A stretch of DNA of 64,000 nt, from the NCBI RefSeq assembly GCF_900090105.1, contig NZ_FMDM01000012.1, forward strand, positions 177,299 to 241,298, given 5' to 3'. This document shows, in pieces, positions 57,404-64,000 of the stretch (position 1 is the stretch's first letter; each line of letters starts with the position of its first letter). Below the pieces are notes generated by a model. That model did no database searches, had not been told where the DNA came from, and saw only the letters and a list, made by a program, of their open reading frames with translations. The position numbers and the translations under genes were made by a program. Origin of the DNA: Micromonospora humi. GTDB taxonomy: Bacteria > Actinomycetota > Actinomycetes > Mycobacteriales > Micromonosporaceae.

Positions 57404-57706
57404 ATGGCGAGTGATCACGACCTGGTCGACGTGCTCCGGGCGGTCGCCGACCCCATCCGGCTCCGGATCGTGCAGACGCTCGCCGACGGTCGGCCGCACG
57501 GCAAGTGCGGCACCCACTGGGACTTCGGCGTGCACAAGTCGACGATGACCCACCACTTCCGCATCCTGCGGGAGGCCGGCCTCACCCGGACCATCGTGAC
57601 CGGCCGCTCGCACAGCATCCAGCTCTGCCGTGAGGAACTGGACGCCCGCTTCCCCGGCCTGATCGACGCCCTCACCGCCGGCCCGGACCGCGAGACCCAC
57701 CGGTAG
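57404..57706 (+). CDS. ArsR-type winged-helix regulator
   Basis: Regulator of 100 residues: DLVDVLRAVADPIRLRIVQTLADGRPHGKCGTHWDFGVHKSTMTHHFRILREAGLTRTIVTGRSHSIQL. It belongs to the DUF5937/HTH_20-like ArsR group, with only two Cys and no CxC pair. ATG is preceded by TAGTGT six bases upstream. It likely controls itself and the divergent acyl-CoA enzyme through the palindrome at 57372. Confidence 0.83.
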   Translation: MASDHDLVDVLRAVADPIRLRIVQTLADGRPHGKCGTHWDFGVHKSTMTHHFRILREAGLTRTIVTGRSHSIQLCREELDARFPGLIDALTAGPDRETHR

Positions 57707-57745
57707 GCCACGTGACGCCGCCCCGCCGCCGGTGGCCCGTTCACC

Positions 57746-60700
57746 TCACGCGCCGGCGCGGCGACGAACCGACAGCAGCGCCCCGGCGGCGGCCAGCGCC
57801 ACCCCGACCCCGGCCGCGTACCCGGGCAGGCTCGCCGGGATGCCCAGGTAGACGGTGATGCCGAGGATGCGCGACAGCCCCCACGGCAGCAACGCCATCT
57901 GGTCGTTCCACACCGTCAGCGCGCGTTCCGGGCCGATCCACGCGACCAGCCCGGCGAGCACCGCCAGCGGCACCCCGGCCGCGGCGAGCACCAGCCCGGC
58001 GGCGCGGCGCCGGGTCACGCCGTAACGGTCGCGCAGCACCAGCGCGGTCGCCACGAACAGCCAGCAGAACGCCGCCACCGCGACGGTCAGGTAGACCGCC
58101 CGGCGGCCCGGCGCGGTCCAGAACACCATCCAGTAGCCGCCCGGCCCGCGCGCGGCCAGCACCGCCAGCAGCAGCACGCTGCGCAGCAGCGCCACCCCGC
58201 CGACGACCGCCCAGAGCGCGAACGGGTCGCGCCGGCCCACCGCCAGCCGCGCCACGAGCGCGAACAACGCCCACCCGCCGAGCGTGACCAGCAGGTGCGC
58301 GGGGGCGGCGAACCAGGTGAACACCAGCCGGCTCGCCACCAGCACCACCGCCGGCACCAGCCAGACCAGCGCCCGGTCCAGCCGGGACGCCGACGCCGGC
58401 AGCCCGGCCGTCCGCCAGGGGCGCAGCGCGCCGAGCAGCAGCGCCCGCGCGGCCGGACCGCCCGGCCCGCGCCCGCGCAGGCCGAGCACCACCACCGCCG
58501 CGACCAGCACCAGCAGCGCCCGCGCCGCCCAGGCCATCGCCGGGTCGCGGTCCGCCCGCCGCGCGCCGAGGTCGGCCGCCGTGAAGCGGTACGCCGGCAG
58601 GTCGACGTCCCCGCCGTAGCGCTGCCGGTGGCGGTCCCGCGCCTCCCGGTACGACCCGGCGGCCGACCGCCAGTCGGCGTACGCGTCGGCGGAACCGGTG
58701 TCCAGCCACTGCGCGTGCCGCAGCACCATGGTGCGGTAGGCGGCCAGCGTCTCGAACAGGTCCACCTGGTAGTCGAGCGTGTCGACGAAACGCTGCCGCA
58801 GCGCGGCGTCCCGCCACGTCGCCGGGTCGGTGCCGGCCACCAGTGCCCGCATCCGCCGGGCCGTCGCGACCGCCGCGCCACCCTCGGCGACCGCCGCGTC
58901 GACCCGGTCGCCGGTCACCGCGTAGATGCTGTCCAGCGCCGCCGAGTCACCGGTCGGGATGTCCCACTCGAAGATCCACATCATCGGCGGCGGTTCCAGC
59001 CCGAGCGCGCGCACCGACGTGTCCGCGTACGGGCCGACGTAGAGGCCGGTGGTGACCGCCGCGCGGGACAACGCCATCGCCTGCCCGATCGTCGCCACGG
59101 TGGCCGGGTCGCCGGAGAACGTCCGGTACGCCCAGTCGGCCGTGACCTGTGCCGGGTCGGCGTCCGGGTCCCAGGCCAGCCGCGCCACCGCGTACGTGTT
59201 CAGGTCGTAGAGCTGCCAGAAGCCGGCGCGCAGGTAGAGCGACATCGGGCCGGCGCGCAGCGGCCCGCCGTCCTGCGTCCAGTTCCACACGCCCTCGACG
59301 TGCGGGTTCGCGGCGAGGAACGCGCGCAGCGCGGCCCGGTGCAGCGGGCCGAGGTCGTTGGGCAGCGCGCCGAACCCCTCGAACTCGCGCCGGGCCTGGA
59401 ACTCCACGATCCGCCGCTGCGCGCCGCCGAACAGCGTGGTGTTGAGCGGTAGGTGGCTGTAGAAGTCGCCGAGCGTGTACTTGGTGGACACCACCAGGTG
59501 CTCGTCGTCGAACCCGCCGAGCACCTCGGCGTACGACTCCGGGTTGGTGTGCAGGTCGCCGACCGCGCCGACGCCGACCGTCCAGGTGCGAAAGATGATC
59601 TCCTTGCCGGCGGGTCCCGCCGTGTCGAGCAACGCCCGCAGCATGGCGCGCACACCCTCGGCGGTGGTGACCGCCAGCTTGGAGGTGTAGTCCCCGCCGC
59701 TGCCCGCGTACACCTCGCCGCCCTCACCGACGCGGACCATCAGCCCGGCGACGAACGGCATCCCCGCGAACAGCTCGGCCAGCCCGGCCCGGTAGACCGC
59801 CCACAGTCGGGGGTCGCCGGTGTCGAGCCCGCCGACGGTCCGCTCCAGGTACGCCTCCAGCGGCGGTGACACCGCGAGCATGTCGGTGAGCAGGAAGACC
59901 CTGAGCCCCATCTCGGCGGCGTACCGGAAGACCGGCCCGAACGCCGCCACCATCGCCCGCGCCCGCTCCACGTGCGGGTCGCCGGCCGGATAGACCGCGT
60001 GCCCGTCGCCGACGCCGGCGAACGTGACGTATTCCAGGAAGCCGGGCACCACGACGCCGTTGTAGCCCTGCGCCACCGCGTGGTCGACGAACTGCCGGAA
60101 CTGCGCGTCGATCCGGCCCACCGCGGCGGCGTCCACCCACGGCGCGTGGGGCAGCAGGGCCGGCGTGACCACGTCGGTGTTCAGCCGATAGTCGTCGCCG
60201 GCCGCGAACGCCGCCGGATCCGGTTCGCGGCCCACCGAACCGGCGTCGGTCAGCCGCAGCCCCAACCGGGGCGCGACCGGGCGGCCGACCTCCGCCGCCG
60301 GCAGCACCTCGGCGCCCGAGCGGATCCGGTCGGCCAGCCGGTAGAGCCCGGCCGCGACGCCCGCCAGGTCGCCGGTGACGCTCAGCTCCGTCCGGCTGAC
60401 GCCGATCCGGTACGCCTCCGGCGCCCCGCCGGCGCGTAGTTCCGCCCGCAGCCCGGTCACGGCCGACATGCTCGTCGTACTCGGGCCGGTGGTCGTGTTC
60501 GGCGCCGGGGCGGCGCTCGGTGTGACCGTCGGGCGGGGACGGCCTCGGGTGGCGAGCGCGTCGGCGACCGCTGTGGCGGCCTTGACCGCGCGGAGCTGGT
60601 CCGGCACCACGATCGAGGTCAGCGGCGGCACCGGGGCCGGCGCCCGAGGCGGCGCGGCGACGGCCGTCTCGGCCGGCACGTCGGCCGGGGTGTGGCTCAG

Positions 60701-60799
60701 CCCCAACGTGTCGTCGACAGCCCAGGCGACGCCCGCGCCGAGCAGCAGTACCACCACGACGACGGCGACCAGCCGGTACGGGCGCCGAACCTGAGCCAC
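57746..60799 (-). CDS. Large extracytoplasmic glycosidase-like TIM-barrel protein fused to a C-terminal membrane domain
   Basis: Protein of about 1017 residues. One N-terminal membrane helix (LVAVVVVVLLLGAGVAWAV), a Pro/Thr-rich stretch, then a GH20/GH67-type N-terminal domain (VSRTELSVTGDLAGVAAGLYRLADRI). A TIM-barrel-like region follows (RLGLRLTDAGSVGREPD, VDHAVAQGYNGVVVPG, GVWNWTQDGGPLRAGPMSLYLRAGFWQLYDLN). The last 280 residues hold seven or eight membrane helices. Such a fusion is unusual. GTG 60799 is preceded six bases upstream by TACGAT; a GTG at 60832 would add 11 residues. A secreted sugar-acid hydrolase tethered to the membrane is plausible but unproven. Confidence 0.7.
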   Translation of the reverse strand: MAQVRRPYRLVAVVVVVLLLGAGVAWAVDDTLGLSHTPADVPAETAVAAPPRAPAPVPPLTSIVVPDQLRAVKAATAVADALATRGRPRPTVTPSAAPAPNTTTGPSTTSMSAVTGLRAELRAGGAPEAYRIGVSRTELSVTGDLAGVAAGLYRLADRIRSGAEVLPAAEVGRPVAPRLGLRLTDAGSVGREPDPAAFAAGDDYRLNTDVVTPALLPHAPWVDAAAVGRIDAQFRQFVDHAVAQGYNGVVVPGFLEYVTFAGVGDGHAVYPAGDPHVERARAMVAAFGPVFRYAAEMGLRVFLLTDMLAVSPPLEAYLERTVGGLDTGDPRLWAVYRAGLAELFAGMPFVAGLMVRVGEGGEVYAGSGGDYTSKLAVTTAEGVRAMLRALLDTAGPAGKEIIFRTWTVGVGAVGDLHTNPESYAEVLGGFDDEHLVVSTKYTLGDFYSHLPLNTTLFGGAQRRIVEFQARREFEGFGALPNDLGPLHRAALRAFLAANPHVEGVWNWTQDGGPLRAGPMSLYLRAGFWQLYDLNTYAVARLAWDPDADPAQVTADWAYRTFSGDPATVATIGQAMALSRAAVTTGLYVGPYADTSVRALGLEPPPMMWIFEWDIPTGDSAALDSIYAVTGDRVDAAVAEGGAAVATARRMRALVAGTDPATWRDAALRQRFVDTLDYQVDLFETLAAYRTMVLRHAQWLDTGSADAYADWRSAAGSYREARDRHRQRYGGDVDLPAYRFTAADLGARRADRDPAMAWAARALLVLVAAVVVLGLRGRGPGGPAARALLLGALRPWRTAGLPASASRLDRALVWLVPAVVLVASRLVFTWFAAPAHLLVTLGGWALFALVARLAVGRRDPFALWAVVGGVALLRSVLLLAVLAARGPGGYWMVFWTAPGRRAVYLTVAVAAFCWLFVATALVLRDRYGVTRRRAAGLVLAAAGVPLAVLAGLVAWIGPERALTVWNDQMALLPWGLSRILGITVYLGIPASLPGYAAGVGVALAAAGALLSVRRRAGA

Positions 60800-60837
60800 G
60801 CTCGCATCGTATCGGCGGCTCCGCACGCGCACTTGTC

Positions 60838-60887
60838 AGATCTTGGTACGGATCCGCCCCTCTGAGGGCGTGCTCGTACCAAGATCT
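60838..60887. repeat. Long inverted repeat in a divergent promoter region
   Basis: Perfect 13-bp arms AGATCTTGGTACG / CGTACCAAGATCT surround a 24-base loop that contains a second CGCCC/GGGCG stem. It lies between the membrane glycosidase-like gene and the AraC gene, upstream of both starts, so it is not a simple terminator. Confidence 0.7.
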
Positions 60888-60948
60888 ATCCGCGCGGCGA
60901 ACGGTGGGGCTGCGGCGACGCCGGCGTGACGTCGGCGATGCTGTGGGC

Positions 60949-61788
60949 GTGGAGTACGTGTCCAGAGTGCCGCGACCACCGCTGGACGTCCTGGTCGACG
61001 ACCTCTACTACCTGGCGGGCGCGCCGCCGTACCCCCGGTTGACGCTGCCACCGGGGCCGTCCGCGTTGCTCATCGTCAACCTCGGAGCGCCGTTCCACAT
61101 CCGCACCGGCGTCGACATCGAGCCGGCCGAGTACGCCGACGGCTGCGTGGTCACCGTGCCCACCCGCGCCTACGAGTTCGGCTATCCGCCGCAGACCCGG
61201 TCCGTCGGCGCGCACGTCAAGCCGTGGGGATTGGCGCCGTTGCTGCCGATGCCGGCGGCCGAGCTGCGCGACCGGCCGGTGACAGTGGAACAGGTCTGGG
61301 GCCGGCCCGCCGTCGCCGCGCTGCGGGACCGGCTGGCCACGGCGGCCGGACCGCACGAGATGCTGACGCTGTTCGAGGCGGAGTTGATCCGCCGGCTGGG
61401 CGAGACCGCCGGCCTGGGGCTGGTCCGCCACACGAGCGGCGTCATCGCGGCGACCGGCGGGGCGGTGGCGATCGGCGACCTGAGCGCGACGGCCGGCGTC
61501 AGCAGCACCCACCTGGCGCAGCGGTTCAAGGAACTCGTCGGCGTCACGCCGAAGCGGCTGGCTCGCACCCACCGCTTCGCCGCCACCGTGCTCGCCGTCG
61601 ACCCCGCCGGACCGGTCGACTGGGGCGGCCTCGCGGCCGGCGCGGGCTACTTCGACCAGGCCCACTTCGGCCACGACTTCCGGGCGTTCACCGGGCTCAC
61701 GCCGACCCGGTACGTCGAGGTCCGGCGGCGGTTCCTGCGCGAACATCCCGGCCACGTGCTGGACGGCTGGCCGCTGCCGGCCGTGTGA
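60949..61788 (+). CDS. AraC-family transcriptional regulator
   Basis: Regulator of 279 residues. The N-terminal sensor region has LIVNLGAPFHIRTGVDIEPAEYADGCVVTVPTRAYEFGYPP. The C-terminal AraC HTH pair reads GDLSATAGVSSTHLAQRFKELVGVTPKRLARTHRF and WGGLAAGAGYFDQAHFGHDFRAFTGLTPTRYVEVRR. GTG 60949 has GATGCT six bases upstream. It is followed at 65 bases by a RibD-C gene, as such regulators often are, and that gene is its likely target. Confidence 0.88.
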   Translation: MEYVSRVPRPPLDVLVDDLYYLAGAPPYPRLTLPPGPSALLIVNLGAPFHIRTGVDIEPAEYADGCVVTVPTRAYEFGYPPQTRSVGAHVKPWGLAPLLPMPAAELRDRPVTVEQVWGRPAVAALRDRLATAAGPHEMLTLFEAELIRRLGETAGLGLVRHTSGVIAATGGAVAIGDLSATAGVSSTHLAQRFKELVGVTPKRLARTHRFAATVLAVDPAGPVDWGGLAAGAGYFDQAHFGHDFRAFTGLTPTRYVEVRRRFLREHPGHVLDGWPLPAV

Positions 61789-61853
61789 TTTCCTACAAGA
61801 ACGGCAGCTCACGACGCGCTAACTTGGGGGCCCGCCAGAGCAGAGGAGAGCCC

Positions 61854-62435
61854 GTGGGCAAGGTGGTCATGTACGGCTCGGTATCGGTGGACGGCTTCGT
61901 CGCGGACGAGAACGACCAGCCCGGGCCGCTGTTCGACTGGTTGTCCAACGGTGACGTCCCGTTGGACTCCAGCGGCGCGCTGACGGTGTCGCAGGCCTCC
62001 TACGACCACACCCGGGCCTACTGGGACCAGATCGGGGTGACGATCTGCGGTCGCCACGTCTTCGACCTGACGGACGGCTGGGACGGAACGCCTCCGAGCG
62101 GGATCGACCACGTGGTCGTCGTGACGCACCGGCCGGCGCCGGAGGGCTGGGACCCCGAGGCGCCGTTCCACTTCGTCGACGGCGTCGAGGCGGCCGTGGC
62201 CAGGGCGCAGGAACTGGCGGGGGACCGCGTGGTCGAGGTCGCCGCCGGCGACGTCGGTGGCCAGGCGCTCGCCGCGGGCCTGGTCGACGAGGTACGCATG
62301 GACGTCGTACCCGTCGTGTTCGGGTCCGGCAAGCGCTTCTTCGGGTCGGTCGACGCGCAGCACCTGTTGGCGGACCCGGACGTGGTGATCCGGGGCGACC
62401 GGGTGCTCCACCTGAGCTACTCGGTGCGCCGCTGA
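61854..62435 (+). CDS. RibD C-terminal (DHFR-like) domain protein, paralogue 3
   Basis: Protein of 193 residues: GKVVMYGSVSVDGFVADENDQPGPLFDWL, VTICGRHVFDLTDGW, DHVVVVTHRPAPEGW, VVEVAAGDVGGQALAAGLVDEVRMDVVPVVFGSGKRFFG. Third RibD-C member in the window. GTG 61854 follows AGAGGAG with good spacing. It is downstream of the AraC regulator in the same direction and closed by a hairpin. Substrate unknown. Confidence 0.88.
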   Translation: MGKVVMYGSVSVDGFVADENDQPGPLFDWLSNGDVPLDSSGALTVSQASYDHTRAYWDQIGVTICGRHVFDLTDGWDGTPPSGIDHVVVVTHRPAPEGWDPEAPFHFVDGVEAAVARAQELAGDRVVEVAAGDVGGQALAAGLVDEVRMDVVPVVFGSGKRFFGSVDAQHLLADPDVVIRGDRVLHLSYSVRR

Positions 62436-62447
62436 CCGAGCGGCCGA

Positions 62448-62481
62448 CGGGTCGGATGCCGGGACGCCGGCACCCGACCCG
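62448..62481. terminator. Hairpin between the RibD-C and DUF397 genes
   Basis: CGGGTCGG/CCGACCCG outer stem, a symmetric two-base internal loop, a GCCGG/CCGGC inner stem and a four-base loop lie between convergent genes, 13 bases past the RibD-C stop. Confidence 0.75.
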
Positions 62482-62491
62482 CCGTCACCGG

Positions 62492-62689
62492 TCAGGCCGG
62501 ATGGTCGAAGCGGCCGGCGCGGGTGGCCGCGACGAACCGGGTCCAGTTCGCCGGGTCGAAGCTCAACGCCGGCCCCCGCCGATCCTTGGTGTCCCGCACG
62601 CCCACCGCGTCGGCGAAGGCCGCCACCTCGACGCAATTGCCGTTGCCGCCGGACCGGGACGACTTGCGCCACACCCCGTCACGTCCCAT
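62492..62689 (-). CDS. DUF397 protein
   Basis: Small protein of 65 residues: WRKSSRSGGNGNCVEVA, VRDTKDRRGPALSF and WTRFVAATRAGRF, the full DUF397 pattern. These are almost always encoded beside an XRE/DUF5753 regulator and are thought to modulate it, as with BldB- or WhiJ-associated loci in Streptomyces. It overlaps the end of that regulator gene by 11 bp, so the two are coupled. Confidence 0.93.
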   Translation of the reverse strand: MGRDGVWRKSSRSGGNGNCVEVAAFADAVGVRDTKDRRGPALSFDPANWTRFVAATRAGRFDHPA

Positions 62690-63560
62690 GGGTCATCTCC
62701 TTCGCGATTTCCGTGATCAGCTCACGGGACTCGTCCGCGTCGAGCGCCCGCTCACCGAGCGAGCGCCACGCGTCTTCGTAGGTCTGGATCTCGTGCGGCT
62801 TGTCAAGGTAGACCGCACCGCACGGCCCGTCCATGTAGATGGTGGTCGGCTCCTGCTCCCGCACGTCGGTCGGGAAGTCGAGCATGGTGAAAGTTCCAGT
62901 AGAGGCCCAGCGGTAGAGCCCCACGCCGAGTGGAAGCACCCGGATGCCGATGTTGTGCCGCCGGCTGTTTACCACCAGAGCGTCAAGTTGCCGGGCCATC
63001 GCGCCCGGGGCGCGCAGTGGCCGGCGGAGCACGGCCTCGCTGAGAATCGCGTCGAAGTAGGGCGCGCGCGGGATTGCGCGCGCCAGCAGCCGCTGACGGC
63101 GCAGGCGGACATCCACCTTCGCTTGCCGCTCGGCCTCATTCAACTGGGGATTGTCAGTACTGATCACCTCGGTCATGTACTCGACGGTCTGCAACAGCCC
63201 TGGCACCAGATTGGCCTCGTGGTGGCGAATCTTCGTGGCGGCGGCCTCTAGACCCACGAACAGTTTGAACCAGTCTTCGACCGCCTCGCCGTAACTGTGC
63301 CACCAGCCGTGCGCCTTGGTTTCCCGGGCCAGCGCCCGCATCGTCTCGATCGTTTCGCGAGACGCGCCGTATACCCGGCACATCGCCTCCACGTCGTTCG
63401 GATGCATGGAGACCTGTCCCGTTTCGTAGCGCCAGATCCGGGGCGTCGACCATTCCAGTTTCTTGGCCGCCGCGCTCACCGTGACGTGCGCGTTCTCGCG
63501 AATCTCCTTCAGATATCTGCCGAGTTGCCTACGCGGGACGGTGCTTCCCGAGTCGTCCAC
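62679..63560 (-). CDS. XRE-family regulator with DUF5753 ligand domain
   Basis: Regulator of 293 residues. The N-terminal HTH reads LGRYLKEIRENAHVTVSAAAKKLEWSTPRIWRYETGQVSMHPNDVEAMCRVYG. A DUF5753 domain follows, with WFKLFVGLEAAATKIRHHEANLVPGLLQTVEYMTEVI, QRLLARAIPRAPYFDAILSEAVLRRP and FTMLDFPTD. Such regulators occur in dozens of copies in actinobacteria and influence development or secondary metabolism. Partner: the coupled DUF397 gene. It uses slightly AT-richer codons than its neighbours. Confidence 0.93.
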   Translation of the reverse strand: MDDSGSTVPRRQLGRYLKEIRENAHVTVSAAAKKLEWSTPRIWRYETGQVSMHPNDVEAMCRVYGASRETIETMRALARETKAHGWWHSYGEAVEDWFKLFVGLEAAATKIRHHEANLVPGLLQTVEYMTEVISTDNPQLNEAERQAKVDVRLRRQRLLARAIPRAPYFDAILSEAVLRRPLRAPGAMARQLDALVVNSRRHNIGIRVLPLGVGLYRWASTGTFTMLDFPTDVREQEPTTIYMDGPCGAVYLDKPHEIQTYEDAWRSLGERALDADESRELITEIAKEMTHGT

Positions 63561-63763
63561 GTCATCCCCTTTGCTGTTGTCGCGTAAGGCACCTCATCCC
63601 TTGGTTCGCATTCTTCCCCGAAACATTGCCTCAGGCCAGTACCGAATTGACCATCGTGGTGCGTGCCGCGACGCGGCAGCGTCCGCCCGGAGCGGGCACC
63701 ACTTCACCACCTCATCCCGGTGCCCGCCCCGGAGTCGGTCCCTTGTCGACAGATGGAGGCGCG
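63561..63763. other. Gap upstream of the XRE regulator and the small ORF
   Basis: Region of 203 bases, AT-richer near the regulator (TTTGCTGTTGTCGCG, TTCGCATTCTTCC). It must hold divergent promoters. I see no clear palindrome. Confidence 0.4.
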
Positions 63764-63892
63764 ATGATCCACGTGACCGCGAGACGCCTGCTCCCGTACC
63801 ACGTCCCGGCCGCGGTCCGCTCGGGCGCGGCGGGCGGGTGGGGACATGCCACCCGGCACGCGGCCGGCTCCGGCGCGGGCCGGCTTCCGTGA
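63764..63892 (+). CDS. Small protein of 42 residues, unknown
   Basis: MIHVTARRLLPYHVPAAVRS and a Gly/Ala-rich tail. It has GATGGAGGC just upstream of ATG, and its stop overlaps the next start as GTGA. This coupling is the main reason to call it. No family recognised. Confidence 0.45.
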   Translation: MIHVTARRLLPYHVPAAVRSGAAGGWGHATRHAAGSGAGRLP

Positions 63893-64000
63893 CCGGGGAG
63901 GCGTGCCGGTTCTGGGCGGCGGTCGAGGATCGCTGCCCGAGGTTGCTGCCGGAACGGGACGCGCCGCTGCTGCACGCCTCGCTGCTGCGGCTGCTCGAAG
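63889..64000 (+). CDS. Partial gene at the window edge, unknown
   Basis: Starts with GTG coupled to the small gene before it and encodes TGEACRFWAAVEDRCPRLLP and more without a stop before the window ends. It is helix-forming and Arg/Leu rich. Too short to identify. Confidence 0.45.
   Translation, partial: MTGEACRFWAAVEDRCPRLLPERDAPLLHASLLRLLE

Overview
The window is 64 kb of very GC-rich DNA with dense genes, many GTG starts, short or overlapping intergenic gaps, paired XRE/DUF397 regulators, SARP, LacI and HxlR regulators and many secreted ricin-lectin (CBM13) or CBM2 enzymes. This is typical of a filamentous actinobacterium, and the gene style points to Micromonosporaceae (Micromonospora-like). 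That assignment is inferred from gene style only. It looks like a chromosomal segment: I see no rRNA, tRNA, CRISPR array, transposase, phage or replication gene.

Layout. 0.1-8 kb: secreted S1 protease, DUF2306 membrane protein, a GT2/GT-C-like glycosyltransferase pair, a GNAT acetyltransferase behind a structured leader, a DUF3455 secreted protein, an HExxH peptidase-like protein and a secreted M23 endopeptidase. 8-15 kb: a SARP regulator, an F420/PPOX enzyme, a secreted esterase with CBM2, a divergent SDR/HxlR pair and an aldo/keto reductase. 15-33.6 kb: a plant-polysaccharide island. It holds a FadR-type regulator, an enolase-superfamily sugar-acid dehydratase, a beta-helix enzyme with CBM13, a LacI regulator, a GH63-like glycosidase, a sugar ABC importer (two permeases and a lipoprotein, no ATPase), a clan GH-A glycosidase with CBM13, a second esterase with CBM13, an SGNH esterase with CBM13, a GH43 enzyme with CBM6 and CBM2, and a GH54 arabinofuranosidase with CBM13. 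Together these look built to de-esterify and debranch arabinoxylan or pectic arabinan outside the cell and import the products.

A 14-bp palindrome with consensus GCGAATCGATTCGC sits just downstream of -35/-10 pairs at the LacI gene, at the importer operon and at the divergent clan GH-A glycosidase, which defines a self-contained LacI regulon. A second operator type with an AGCGCT-like core lies at the GH43/GH54 genes; its regulator is not in the window.

33.7-57.7 kb: small regulatory and detoxification modules: ArsR, HAD phosphatases, methyltransferase, PAP2 phosphatase, TetR with a divergent quinone-oxidoreductase-like MDR, cupin, a 1091-residue repeat protein, a PAPS-type sulfotransferase, AraC and LysR regulators, RibD-C (DHFR-like) proteins, DinB, a D-amino-acid oxidase, a shortened CoaD-like protein, a frameshifted 2'-5' RNA-ligase-like gene and a DUF5565-like protein missing its expected nucleotidyl-lysine segment. 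57.7-64 kb: a very large glycosidase-like TIM-barrel protein fused to a polytopic membrane domain, an AraC regulator, a third RibD-C protein and an XRE/DUF397 pair. The last gene runs off the window edge.

Many genes appear leaderless: a TANNNT -10 hexamer lies six or seven bases before the start codon. I used this to choose several starts. Strong GC-rich hairpins end many convergent pairs.
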